A stretch of 64,000 bases of DNA. Origin: Hebobacterum sp964559435 (GTDB lineage Bacteria > Armatimonadota > Hebobacteria > Hebobacterales > Hebobacteraceae). Position 1 is the first letter of the stretch, and each line of letters starts with the position of its first letter. Positions 1 through 7,817 of the stretch are shown piece after piece. The stretch is from the NCBI GenBank assembly GCA_964559435.1, contig CAZLHI010000014.1, positions 1 through 64,000 on the forward strand, written 5' to 3'. A program made the translations under genes and the position numbers. The notes beneath the pieces are model-generated. The model was not told the DNA's origin. It ran no database searches and saw nothing but the letters and a program-made list of their open reading frames with translations.

Positions 1-67
1 ACCGATAGGGTATCACTTTTTTCCACTTCGGCCAACCTTTGCCGGTCACACCCTGGCCGCCGACGGC

Positions 68-96
68 TTGTCTTTCCCGTGCCCATGTGATAGCAT
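68..96 (+). promoter_or_regulatory. Sigma70-type promoter of tRNA-Arg
   Basis: TTGTCT at 68-73 and TAGCAT at 91-96 are separated by 17 nt. Transcription would start near 103, just before the tRNA at 107. The -35 is close to consensus and the -10 is weaker. Confidence 0.55.
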
Positions 97-106
97 CTGT
101 GGGGAT

Positions 107-183
107 GCGCCGGTAGCTCAGTTGGACAGAGCGCGGGGTTGCGGACCCCGAGGTCAGAGGTTCAAGTCCTCTCCGGCGTACCA
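107..183 (+). tRNA. tRNA-Arg (anticodon GCG)
   Basis: A full cloverleaf can be folded. The acceptor stem is GCGCCGG with CCGGCGT, closed by a G-U pair. The D-arm is GCTC/GAGC, the anticodon stem is CGGGG/CCCCG with loop TTGCGGA, and the T-arm is AGAGG/CCTCT around TTCAAGT. The discriminator is A and CCA is encoded (181-183). The 7-nt loop places GCG at positions 34-36, which reads Arg CGC/CGU. Most bacteria use an ACG (inosine) anticodon for this box, so this variant is unusual. Confidence 0.93.
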
Positions 184-382
184 CGTTCTTCTCCGCGTCG
201 ATTCGCTGTCACCTCTGGTCCTCTCTTTCTCGCGGAAAGCGCTCTCTTACGCTTTCGTCCGCGCGTGCTCGCCGCCGGATGCTCTTTGGCGCGAATTCGC
301 ATGGGAATCACGCGCGGTATCAACACGTGGGCACAGGGCGCACCCGGCCGGAACGGAAGTGTGGGCGCAGGAGTGACAGCCT

Positions 383-1357
383 GTGAAACTGCGCGGAATT
401 CATGTCGAGGCCCGCGGTCGGCGAGCAGTGCCCGCTGTGGAGCGCCTCGTCACGGAGATTGCCCCGGTGCTGGGACTTAACTGGGTCGTCGTCCAGATCG
501 ATGGCTCCTTCGCGTACGCCAGCCATCAGGAAGTCTCGGGAGCCGACCCGATGAACAAGGAGGAGGCGAAGCGGTTGGCCAGGCTGGCGAGGGATAATGG
601 CGTTCACCTCGTGCCGATGTACAACTGCCTCGGCCATCAGTCCTGGGGCAAGAGAACGGGCAGCCTGCTTCGTGCCCACCCAGAGTTCAACGAGTCCCCC
701 GATGTCGATACTTCGGCCCCGGACTTCTACTGCTACAGCTGGTGCCCCAACCATCCGGATGTCAACCCGCTCATATTCGATCTGTTCGACGAGCTTCTGG
801 ACGCCTTCGAGCCCGACGCGTTCCACGTTGGGATGGACGAGGTCTTCATCATAGGTCGTTGCCCGCGGTGCCGGAACAGTAGCCCGGCCGAGCTGTTCGC
901 CAAGGCCGTCAACGACTATCACGCCCATCTCGTCGAGCGACGGGGCGTGCAGATGCAGCTCTGGGGAGACCGTCTGCTGCCCCGCGAGCTGGGCTTCAGC
1001 CATTGGGAAAGCAGCGAGAACGGAACCGAGGGGGCGGCTGACCTCGTGCCCAAGGACATTCTCGTGTGTGACTGGCACTATCATCTGATGCAAGACTACC
1101 CCTCAGTCAAGTACTTCCTCGATAAAGGCTTCCTCGTGTGCACGTCCGGCTGGAAGGAGCCGGCTGCTATCCGCCGGCTGATTGAAGTTTCCCGGCGCGA
1201 GGCCGCGCCGCGCATGCTCGGGTACCTCGGCACGACATGGTGTGGCGTAGGCGAGTTCGTCGGGGCCATCACTGGTGAGTTGCAGGACCCGACCATCGCC
1301 TACGTGCCGGACGTGGTGAGCGGCGTCAAGCTCGGCGCGGCATTGGCCCAAGGCTGA
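383..1357 (+). CDS. GH20-like glycoside hydrolase (beta-N-acetylhexosaminidase fold)
   Basis: A 324-residue protein resembling the catalytic TIM barrel of family 20 beta-hexosaminidases. The family signature H-x-G-x-D-E is present at residues 148-153 (HVGMDE), with D152 and E153 matching the residues that orient the acetamido group and act as general acid. It has no signal peptide and lacks the N-terminal GH20b domain, so it is shorter than typical secreted hexosaminidases and probably cytoplasmic. A CxxC pair (C160, C163) follows the catalytic loop. The GTG start at 383 has AGGAG about 9 nt upstream. The substrate is not deducible; a beta-linked amino sugar is the family expectation. Confidence 0.72.
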   Translation: MKLRGIHVEARGRRAVPAVERLVTEIAPVLGLNWVVVQIDGSFAYASHQEVSGADPMNKEEAKRLARLARDNGVHLVPMYNCLGHQSWGKRTGSLLRAHPEFNESPDVDTSAPDFYCYSWCPNHPDVNPLIFDLFDELLDAFEPDAFHVGMDEVFIIGRCPRCRNSSPAELFAKAVNDYHAHLVERRGVQMQLWGDRLLPRELGFSHWESSENGTEGAADLVPKDILVCDWHYHLMQDYPSVKYFLDKGFLVCTSGWKEPAAIRRLIEVSRREAAPRMLGYLGTTWCGVGEFVGAITGELQDPTIAYVPDVVSGVKLGAALAQG

Positions 1358-1523
1358 TGACGACGGCCGACAGCCGGGCCTCTTCACTTGTGCGCGCATT
1401 TGCTTGAAAAACCTGCACGACCCGCCTAAGATAGTGGTAACCGCCAGGCTGCGAACCGCCCCTGAGTCTCCTGCCAGCTGTGCGAGCCGGCGGAAGACGA
1501 ATCGGAACGAAGGGAGAAGTCCA

Positions 1524-2429
1524 ATGGCTCGCTTCTCGGGGCGTCGAACCGGCCGGCTCATGTGGCTGGCGCTGGCAGCCTGCATCCTCACAGCCTGCCC
1601 CGCCCTCGCCGAAGAGGGTGTCCTGCTGAAGTATCACCACTCTCCGGGTGACAGGGCGGTGTACGCTTGTGGGGTCTCATCCCGAGCTCAGATCACAGAA
1701 GAAGGTGGAGCGAGTGCGCGGGCCGAGATGGTGGTGCAGATGACGTGCCTGGTAGAGGTCCTCGGCGACACCGCCAGCGGCGACTGGGGGATGGTCGGTA
1801 GCTTCCCCGACGGCGTCCTCACTGTGAAGGTGGAGGGGAAGGAGGAGTCGCACCCGTTTGGCGATGTCGGTCTGCGGTACGTGGTCTCGCCCCGCGGCGA
1901 GATCAAGAGCGTCAGGCTCCTCGGCGGCGAGCCCCCGGTGCTTCTTTTCGGGGGTGGAGTCCTCGCGTTGACGCCGGACGGAGCGTTCCTGCTCAGCGGA
2001 GCCGGAGTCTTCCCCGATCAGCCGCTGGGAAAGGGCGATACGTGGAAGGGCGTCGCCGGATTGCCCCATCTGAGGGGCGGCGGTACCTACCAGATCGCGT
2101 ATGAATCGGCCCTCCTCGGAGAGGAAGAGTTCCACGGCGCGAAGTGCTGGAAGATCAAGACGCAGACCCGGCAAGAGCTGCAGGACACTGTTACCTCGTG
2201 CGATGGTGCCGGCCAGGTGGACTTCAGCGTCAAGTCGTCGGGCGAGGAAACGTGGCTGTTTGATCCAAGCCGCGGGGTGATAGTGTCAGTGGCGGGGACA
2301 CACAACGTGAAGGTCGGCGCGACTATTGAGCACAGCGGGCAGAAGCTTGTGAGGACCACAACAACGGGGGTCCTCAATACTCGCAGCATCCTCAGGGAAT
2401 TCAACGGAGTCAAGATCGCTCCTGAGTAG
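1524..2429 (+). CDS. Exported protein of unknown function
   Basis: A 301-residue protein with a clear export signal: a basic start, a hydrophobic stretch (about residues 12-24), then LTAC, which fits a lipobox with C25. An alternative signal peptidase I site follows ALA at 27-29. Whether it is a lipoprotein or fully secreted is therefore open. The mature part is beta-rich, with short valine/threonine/glycine strands and no recognised catalytic motif. ATG 1524 is chosen because AGGGAGAA precedes it and the signal peptide begins there; the frame stays open upstream to 1404 but without a leader. No family is recognised. Confidence 0.7.
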   Translation: MARFSGRRTGRLMWLALAACILTACPALAEEGVLLKYHHSPGDRAVYACGVSSRAQITEEGGASARAEMVVQMTCLVEVLGDTASGDWGMVGSFPDGVLTVKVEGKEESHPFGDVGLRYVVSPRGEIKSVRLLGGEPPVLLFGGGVLALTPDGAFLLSGAGVFPDQPLGKGDTWKGVAGLPHLRGGGTYQIAYESALLGEEEFHGAKCWKIKTQTRQELQDTVTSCDGAGQVDFSVKSSGEETWLFDPSRGVIVSVAGTHNVKVGATIEHSGQKLVRTTTTGVLNTRSILREFNGVKIAPE

Positions 2430-2596
2430 CACGCGGCCGCTTGCGGCCATCGCTAGCTGGTTCGGGTCGACACGAACCTGCGGTTGCTATCTGGTGCCTC
2501 CCGCCGGCGCGTGGTATCCTAATGGTTGGAGCTGCGTCCCACGGGCGGGGGGATCCCGTGAGGGTCGTCTGCTCGAGCAAGACGAAAGGAGACCGC

Positions 2597-2821
2597 GTGG
2601 CAAAAGACTCGCGCAAGGTGATCGAAGCCGAGGGAGTTGTGCGGGAGGTGCTGCCCAACACGCAGTATCGAGTCGAGCTCGAAAACGGCGTGCGTGTTCT
2701 GGCGCAGGCCTGCGGGAAGATGCGCAAGTACCGCATCCGCATTCTCCCCGGGGACAGCGTCAAGCTGGAGCTGAGCCCGTACGATCCGACCCGCGGCCGG
2801 ATCGTTTATCGATATAGATAG
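2597..2821 (+). CDS. infA: Translation initiation factor IF-1
   Basis: A 74-residue S1-like OB-fold protein matching IF-1 over its whole length, including the N-terminal EAEGVVREVLPN segment, the strand with YRVELENG and the C-terminal YDPTRGRIVYRYR. IF-1 binds the 30S A-site with IF-2 and IF-3 during initiation. The start is a GTG at 2597 with AAAGGAG ending about 6 nt upstream. The gene stands alone here rather than in the ribosomal-protein/secY/map cluster where infA is often found. A strong terminator follows. Confidence 0.95.
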   Translation: MAKDSRKVIEAEGVVREVLPNTQYRVELENGVRVLAQACGKMRKYRIRILPGDSVKLELSPYDPTRGRIVYRYR

Positions 2822-2846
2822 ACCCTTCTCAGGAAGCCATCGAACA

Positions 2847-2878
2847 GGGCAGGAGCGTACATCCTGCCCCCTTTCCTC
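2847..2878 (+). terminator. Terminator hairpin after infA
   Basis: A perfect 8-bp stem, GGGCAGGA (2847-2854) with TCCTGCCC (2862-2869), has a 7-nt loop and is followed by a short pyrimidine run with TTT. It lies 25 nt after the infA stop. The same stem sequence recurs at 5053 and, at long range, at 57976. Confidence 0.65.
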
Positions 2879-3052
2879 TATCCGACGGTGTGACAGTCCG
2901 GGCGATTGTCGTACTACCCCACGCGACGCACCTACGTATAGCGGCCCGAGTGAGCGGTTTATCCTGGCCGGAGTCGCACTCAGATAGATGCAGGACATCC
3001 GAGGCCTCGCCGGAATTGTCACGCCGGCATGCGCGCGACGGAGGATCGTGTG

Positions 3053-3880
3053 ATGAAGCTGTCCATGCACTCTATCTGCATCGAACGAAAGTACCCGCTG
3101 CTCGAAGCCATCCGACGCGCGGCCGAGATGGGGTACCAGGGATACGAGATAGACATCGGCGATTACGGCAACACGGGCCTGGGCCTGCACTGGCCCGAGC
3201 AGTATACCGCCGATCACGTGGCCGCCGCCGCCGAGGCGGCGCGCAGCGTTGGGATAGAGATAAGCTCCCTGTGCCTGGGCGTGCTGTGGCGGTTCTGTCC
3301 GACCAGCCCTGTGCCGGAAGCGCGCGCGCAGGCCACCGAGATAATCCGCCGGTCGGCCTCGCTCGCCAGCTTGGCCGGCGCCAGGGTTATCCTGTTGCCT
3401 GTGGGGCAGCCGGAAGCGTCCACCGCAGAGGAGGCCCGCGATCAGCTTGTCGATGTGCTCAAGGAGTGCGCGCCGGCGGCCGAGGCGGCCGATGTCGTCT
3501 ATGGTGTGGAGAATGTCGGCCAGGCCCTGGCTCGTACGGCGCAGGATCTCATCGAAATCGTCTCCCGAGTCGATTCTCCGTCCTGCCAGGTGTACTACGA
3601 CGTCGGAAACGGAGCCGCGCAGGGCGCGGACCCGGCCGCCGACATGGGGAAGCTGGGCCGGCGCATCACGATGCTGCACGTGAAGGATTTCGCTGCTGCT
3701 GAAGGAGGCCGGAAGACCGTCGTGATAGGGGAGGGCGCAGTCGACTGGGCCTCCGTCGTGCAGGCCGCGCGCGAGATTGACTATGACGGATATCTGACTC
3801 TTGAAGTACCAGGCACAGCGGACACAGCCGACGAAGCAGCCGTCCGGAGCCGGGACGCGCTGCGCCGGTTCGGCTTCTGA
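3053..3880 (+). CDS. Sugar phosphate isomerase/epimerase (xylose isomerase-like TIM barrel)
   Basis: A 275-residue protein of the AP-endonuclease-2 / xylose isomerase-like TIM-barrel superfamily (IolE, IolI and relatives). Typical signs are an N-terminal strand running into helix ERKYPLLEAIRRAAEMGYQG, the EN metal-ligand segment (YGVENVG, about residues 155-161), YYDVGN (about 180-185) and the C-terminal HVKD followed by a G-x-G-x-V-D-W turn. These supply the divalent-metal ligands of the family. ATG 3053 has GGAGG 8 nt upstream. The next gene, 20 nt downstream, is a Gfo/Idh/MocA dehydrogenase, so the pair probably works on one sugar or inositol derivative. Confidence 0.85.
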   Translation: MKLSMHSICIERKYPLLEAIRRAAEMGYQGYEIDIGDYGNTGLGLHWPEQYTADHVAAAAEAARSVGIEISSLCLGVLWRFCPTSPVPEARAQATEIIRRSASLASLAGARVILLPVGQPEASTAEEARDQLVDVLKECAPAAEAADVVYGVENVGQALARTAQDLIEIVSRVDSPSCQVYYDVGNGAAQGADPAADMGKLGRRITMLHVKDFAAAEGGRKTVVIGEGAVDWASVVQAAREIDYDGYLTLEVPGTADTADEAAVRSRDALRRFGF

Positions 3881-3900
3881 GAAAGCGAGGAGGAGAGGTT

Positions 3901-4980
3901 ATGGCAGACAAGCTGCGCGTGGGCATGGTGTGCGCGGCGGGCATCGGCGCCAGCCACGTCATGGACTGGCGCTATCTGGAACAGAGAGCAGAGATCACGG
4001 CCGTCATGGACGTGGACGCGGAGATGGCCCAGATAACGGCCCACCTATCGGGCGACGTTCCCTGGACGACCGATCTCGACGAGCTGCTGGCGCGCGAGGA
4101 CGTAGATGCGGTGGACATCTGCTCACCGCCCTTTGCCCACGCTGACCAAGTGGTCAAGGCGGCTGAGGCCGGCAAGCACGTCCTGTGCGAGAAGCCCTTC
4201 ACAGTGAACCTGGGCGACGCGGACCGCGCCATTGATACCTGCAAGAAGGCCGGCGTGAAGCTCATGATCGCCTTCCCTCGCCCCTACAGCGCGCAAGGCC
4301 GTCGGCTGAAGGAGATCGTGGAGAGCGGAGAGCTGGGCAAGCCCATTCGCATCTACTCCGCCCACCACATGCGGGCCGAGTGGCTGCGCAAGCGCACCGG
4401 CTGGTTCTGGGACCCGAAGAAGAGCGGCGGCACGGCCATCGAGGGCGTCATCCACGACTTCCACTTCCTGCCGTGGCTGATGGGGCCGGCCAAGCGCATC
4501 TACGCCGAAGCCGGCACCTTCATCTACACCGACCGCGACCCCACGCTGCCCGACGACCAGCTCGTCGTGCTCTGGCGCTTCGAGAACGATGCCATCGGCA
4601 TCATCGACGGAGGCGCGAATCAGCCGAGCAACTTCGGCGGACACAGCAGTATCTTCTTCACGGAAGGAGCTGTGAGGACCGAGCGCGCCGGCCCCATGCG
4701 CATCTATCGCGGGATGAAGGACTACAATCCAGTGGTGGAAGAGGTCCACCGCTTCGGCCCGATCGGCGACGACACGCACATCGCTCGCTCTCCCTTCACA
4801 CCCACCGGCCACGTGGCCGAGATCGAGCACTTCATCGACTGCGTCGTGAACGACAAGGAGCCACAAACCGGTGGAGAAGATGGGCGCTACGCTCTCGAGT
4901 GCGCCTGGGCCGCCATCAAGTCCTTCCAGACCAACGAGCCCGTCCAGCTTCCCCTGGCCAAGCCCTACCCGTCGTATTGA
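3901..4980 (+). CDS. Gfo/Idh/MocA family oxidoreductase
   Basis: A 359-residue NAD(P)-dependent sugar or inositol dehydrogenase-like protein. The N-terminal Rossmann domain (about 1-120) ends in the family hallmark CEKPFTV, which provides the conserved E-K-P. The C-terminal alpha/beta domain carries the substrate-site sequence GTAIEGVIHDFHFLPW with a catalytic-type His. AGGAGGAGAGG lies just before the ATG. It follows the TIM-barrel isomerase by 20 nt and is probably cotranscribed with it, oxidising or epimerising its substrate. The exact sugar cannot be read from sequence. Confidence 0.88.
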   Translation: MADKLRVGMVCAAGIGASHVMDWRYLEQRAEITAVMDVDAEMAQITAHLSGDVPWTTDLDELLAREDVDAVDICSPPFAHADQVVKAAEAGKHVLCEKPFTVNLGDADRAIDTCKKAGVKLMIAFPRPYSAQGRRLKEIVESGELGKPIRIYSAHHMRAEWLRKRTGWFWDPKKSGGTAIEGVIHDFHFLPWLMGPAKRIYAEAGTFIYTDRDPTLPDDQLVVLWRFENDAIGIIDGGANQPSNFGGHSSIFFTEGAVRTERAGPMRIYRGMKDYNPVVEEVHRFGPIGDDTHIARSPFTPTGHVAEIEHFIDCVVNDKEPQTGGEDGRYALECAWAAIKSFQTNEPVQLPLAKPYPSY

Positions 4981-5004
4981 GGGCCGGCCGTCGCCTTGCC
5001 GTAG

Positions 5005-5038
5005 GGCGGGGAGGACTCCGCCTCCCCGCCGGACGTTT
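5005..5038 (+). terminator. Terminator hairpin after the sugar operon
   Basis: A perfect 10-bp GC-rich stem, GGCGGGGAGG (5005-5014) with CCTCCCCGCC (5021-5030), has a 6-nt loop and is followed by GGACGTTTCC. It sits 24 nt after the dehydrogenase stop. Confidence 0.65.
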
Positions 5039-5052
5039 CCCCTGGCATCGTG

Positions 5053-5080
5053 GGGCAGGACCTTCGAGTCCTGCCCTTTC
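5053..5080 (+). terminator. Second terminator hairpin
   Basis: A perfect 9-bp stem, GGGCAGGAC (5053-5061) with GTCCTGCCC (5068-5076), has loop CTTCGA and a TTT tail. With the hairpin at 5005 it forms a tandem terminator between the sugar operon and the DUF763 gene. Confidence 0.6.
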
Positions 5081-5097
5081 TGGGGTCTCCCGCTCCC

Positions 5098-5126
5098 TTG
5101 CCCTCTACCGCTCCCACAGGTATGAT
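5098..5126 (+). promoter_or_regulatory. Promoter of the DUF763 gene, possibly giving a leaderless mRNA
   Basis: TTGCCC (5098-5103) is followed after 17 nt by TATGAT (5121-5126). The ATG of the gene at 5135 lies 8 nt beyond the -10 box, so the transcript would start at or within a couple of nucleotides of the start codon. No Shine-Dalgarno sequence is present. Confidence 0.55.
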
Positions 5127-5134
5127 CTCGCCAA

Positions 5135-6232
5135 ATGCGCACCGGCACTGCACACTTGCCTCTCCACGGCGGCCGCGCCCCGCGGTGGCTTTTCGGCCGC
5201 ATGGTCTCGCTCTCCCGCGAGATCGTGCGCGTGCTGGTGGAGGAATACGGGCCGGGCGAGGTGCTCTCACGCGTGTCCGATCCCTACTGGTTTCAGGCGC
5301 TCGGCTGTGTGCTCGGCTTTGACTGGCACAGCTCCGGCCTCACGACCACCACCACCGGCGCGCTCAAGGAAGCCGTCAAGGGGCGCGAGGCCGATCTCGG
5401 CCTCTTCGTCGCGGGCGGGAAGGGCGCGGCCTCCCGCAAGACCCCGGCCGAGATCATCGCGCACGGCGAGCGCCATACCATCGCGACGCCGGCCGACCAC
5501 CTCGTTTACGCCAGCAAGCTGTCCGCGAAGGTGGACAACACGGCACTGCAGGACGGCTATCAGCTCTACCACCACGCCTTCTTGTTCACCGCGACCGGGC
5601 AGTGGGCCGTCGTGCAGCAGGGCATGAGTGAGGCCGACAGATACGCGCGCCGCTATCACTGGCTTTCCAGCGGCATAAGCGACTTCGTCAACGAGCCGCA
5701 TGCCGCGGTCTGCTCAGACCGCCGCGGCCAGCTCGTGCTCAACATGGTCGCCTCGGAGAGCGAAGAGTCGCGCCGCGCCAGCGCGCTCCTCGCAAACGAA
5801 CCGCCAGACAAGCTCGCGGGCGAGCTGCGCAAGGCGCAGGAGCTGGAGCTGCCGGCCCGCCATCACATCATCGGCGCAGACATCCGTCCCGAGTCGTTCG
5901 AACGGACGTTGGCGAGGGCCTATGAGCATCCGCCCTCCGACTTCGAGTCGCTTCTGGCCACGCGAGGAGTAGGCCCGAAGACGATCCGCGCGCTGGCGCT
6001 CATCGCTGAACTCGTGTACGGTGCCAAGGCCAGCATCCGCGATCCGGCGACGTTTAGCTTCGCGCACGGAGGCAAAGACGGCGTCCCGTATCCGGTGGAT
6101 CGACAGACCTACGATCGGTCGATTGCGGTGCTGCGGGACGCAGTCAACCGGGCCAAGCTTCGCGATCGCGAGAAGCTGGCCGCCCTGCAGCGGCTGACCT
6201 CCTACGCCGGCAGGACGGCGCCCAAGGGCTAA
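5135..6232 (+). CDS. DUF763 domain-containing protein
   Basis: A 365-residue protein with the diagnostic DUF763 beginning (RTGTAHLPLHGGRAPRWLF) and the conserved GPKTIRALALIAELVYG segment near residue 282, which looks like a helix-hairpin-helix turn (RGVGPKT) and hints at DNA contact. The family is found in archaea and scattered bacteria and has no established function. Residues PADHLVYASKLSAKVDNTAL and YHHAFLF are other conserved stretches. The gene is monocistronic between a double terminator and a separate small gene. Its start lies directly downstream of a -10 box. Confidence 0.85.
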   Translation: MRTGTAHLPLHGGRAPRWLFGRMVSLSREIVRVLVEEYGPGEVLSRVSDPYWFQALGCVLGFDWHSSGLTTTTTGALKEAVKGREADLGLFVAGGKGAASRKTPAEIIAHGERHTIATPADHLVYASKLSAKVDNTALQDGYQLYHHAFLFTATGQWAVVQQGMSEADRYARRYHWLSSGISDFVNEPHAAVCSDRRGQLVLNMVASESEESRRASALLANEPPDKLAGELRKAQELELPARHHIIGADIRPESFERTLARAYEHPPSDFESLLATRGVGPKTIRALALIAELVYGAKASIRDPATFSFAHGGKDGVPYPVDRQTYDRSIAVLRDAVNRAKLRDREKLAALQRLTSYAGRTAPKG

Positions 6233-6331
6233 CCGCGCTGCCCATCCGGACCGCGGTGCTCACCTTCGTACTATCATTGGGCCGGCTGGGCGCGCTGCGC
6301 GCGGCAGATCAACACAATCGAGGAGAGACCG

Positions 6332-6490
6332 ATGCCGGAGAGAGAGTGTCCGAATCTGAAGGCTAATGTTGACAAGTGCCCCTGCACCGAGGAAGACTGC
6401 CCGCGGCGCGGGACCTGCTGCGAGTGCATTCGGGCCCACGTCGCAAGCGGCTCGCTGCCGGCGTGCTGCCGCGAGATCGCTGGCAAGTAG
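6332..6490 (+). CDS. Small Cys-rich protein, DUF6485 family
   Basis: A 52-residue protein starting MPERECPNLKANVDKCPC and containing nine cysteines in the order C-x9-C-x-C-x5-C-x5-CC-x2-C plus a late CC pair. The pattern C-x-C-x5-C-P-R-x-G-x-CC-x-CI matches my recollection of the DUF6485 family, small proteins presumed to bind zinc or another metal. AGGAGAG precedes the ATG by 5 nt. No operon partner is evident. The function is unknown. Confidence 0.75.
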   Translation: MPERECPNLKANVDKCPCTEEDCPRRGTCCECIRAHVASGSLPACCREIAGK

Positions 6491-6516
6491 GCGGGGAGGA
6501 CTAACCCTACGGCCTC

Positions 6517-6547
6517 GTGGCGGCTCCCAGAACTTGGGAGCCGCCAC
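6517..6547. terminator. Perfect 13-bp hairpin, probable terminator
   Basis: GTGGCGGCTCCCA (6517-6529) pairs perfectly with TGGGAGCCGCCAC (6535-6547) around a 5-nt loop, 27 nt after the DUF6485 stop. There is no T-tract, so it may act as a 3'-end stabiliser rather than a classical intrinsic terminator. Confidence 0.5.
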
Positions 6548-6670
6548 ACGCATGTGCTGGTGAAGCTTTGCTCTCCGCTGTCTGCCAGCGGATGTCGCCC
6601 CTCTTGCACAGGTGCCTTGCGCCTGGATCCGAAACTCTCTGCTCACCGCTCACCGAGAGGATGGTCAGCG

Positions 6671-7660
6671 ATGTTCATTGAGCGCTTTCGCTCCGACGGC
6701 CTCGCTCACTTGTCCTACTTCGTCGGCGGTCGCGAGAAGGCTGCTGTCGTGGACGCGAGGCGCGACTGTGAGATCTACGGGCAGATCGCTCGGCGGGAAG
6801 GTCTGCGGATCACCCACATCTTCGAGACCCATCGCAATGAGGACTACGTCGTCGGCTCCCGCGAGCTCTCGACCTTGGGCTATGAGCGAAGGTACAACTT
6901 AGTTCTCACGATGACGGAGCGTCAGGAGTTCGTGGACTACAAAGGGTCTGAGCACCACTATGTCCCGCCGTACTTCAAGCGAATGGAGCAGCAGAACCTC
7001 AAAGGTCCGGACCTCTTGAACGGACTGCCGGACCCCTGTGCCTGCAGCGCCGATGAGTTCGCCTCGGCCATCAGGCAGGGCATGGGCGTCGTTGATGTCC
7101 GCAGCCCGGAGGGGTTCGCCGGCGCCCATATCCCGGGCACTCTCTCCATTCCGCTGGAGATGGTTCCCAGCTTCGCAGGCTGGTTTCTCCCATACCATAC
7201 ACCTTTGGGTTTGGTGGTGGAGCATCCTCGTGACCTGGATACCGCCGTCCGCTATCTCGTCCGCATTGGATACGACCACGTACGGGCATACCTGGCGGAG
7301 GGAATGCACGACTGGGAAACGGGCGGCCGCCATTTCGGGGGCATTCCGCAGGTCTACATAGGCGAGATCAAGCGCCGCCTCGATGCGGGGGAAGACTTCA
7401 CTCTGTTGGATGTTCGGTCTGAGCAGGAGTTCAAAGCCGGCCATCTGCGTGGTGCGCAACACATCTACGTCGGCGAGCTGCCAGGGCGTCTGTCCGAGAT
7501 CCCGCGGTCCCGGCCAGTGGTCACCTTCTGCGGCAGCGGCCACCGAGCCATCATCGCGGCCTCGGTTCTGAAGCGCAACGGGCTCGAGCAGGTCGAGAAC
7601 TGCCTCGGCTCGATGGCGGCTTGCCAGGCCACGGGCTGGCCTCTGGAAACGGCGGCCTGA
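6671..7660 (+). CDS. Double-rhodanese protein with degenerate, truncated metallo-beta-lactamase domain
   Basis: A 329-residue relative of the persulfide dioxygenase/rhodanese fusions (ETHE1- and CstB-like). The N-terminus (1-80) resembles the start of the MBL fold, but the metal motif, normally H-x-H-x-D-H after ET, reads ETHRNEDY (52-59). The remainder of the MBL core, about 100 or more residues with the other metal ligands, is missing. Two rhodanese domains follow. The first (about 125-220) has no active-site Cys. The second (about 226-325) has FCGSGHR with C287, so sulfurtransferase chemistry is possible while dioxygenase activity is not expected. The ATG at 6671 follows GAGAGG by 10 nt. 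Confidence 0.75.
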   Translation: MFIERFRSDGLAHLSYFVGGREKAAVVDARRDCEIYGQIARREGLRITHIFETHRNEDYVVGSRELSTLGYERRYNLVLTMTERQEFVDYKGSEHHYVPPYFKRMEQQNLKGPDLLNGLPDPCACSADEFASAIRQGMGVVDVRSPEGFAGAHIPGTLSIPLEMVPSFAGWFLPYHTPLGLVVEHPRDLDTAVRYLVRIGYDHVRAYLAEGMHDWETGGRHFGGIPQVYIGEIKRRLDAGEDFTLLDVRSEQEFKAGHLRGAQHIYVGELPGRLSEIPRSRPVVTFCGSGHRAIIAASVLKRNGLEQVENCLGSMAACQATGWPLETAA

Positions 7661-7817
7661 GAAGCCGCTCGCCCCGGCTTTGTCGTTTGCCGCCCCAGGT
7701 CCCAGGCCGATCACGCGCTGTTCGCTTCCGGTATGCTGGTAGAGGCAAAGCAGCCGATTCTGTGGAAGGTACCTACCGGCCTCGAGCTACTTGGTGGTCC
7801 CGGAGAAGCGGATTACA

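Noticed and set aside
320..1093. Long minus-strand frame opposite the GH20-like gene
   Set aside because: It mirrors a gene with a clear catalytic motif, and its own product has no recognisable feature; typical of GC-rich antisense frames.
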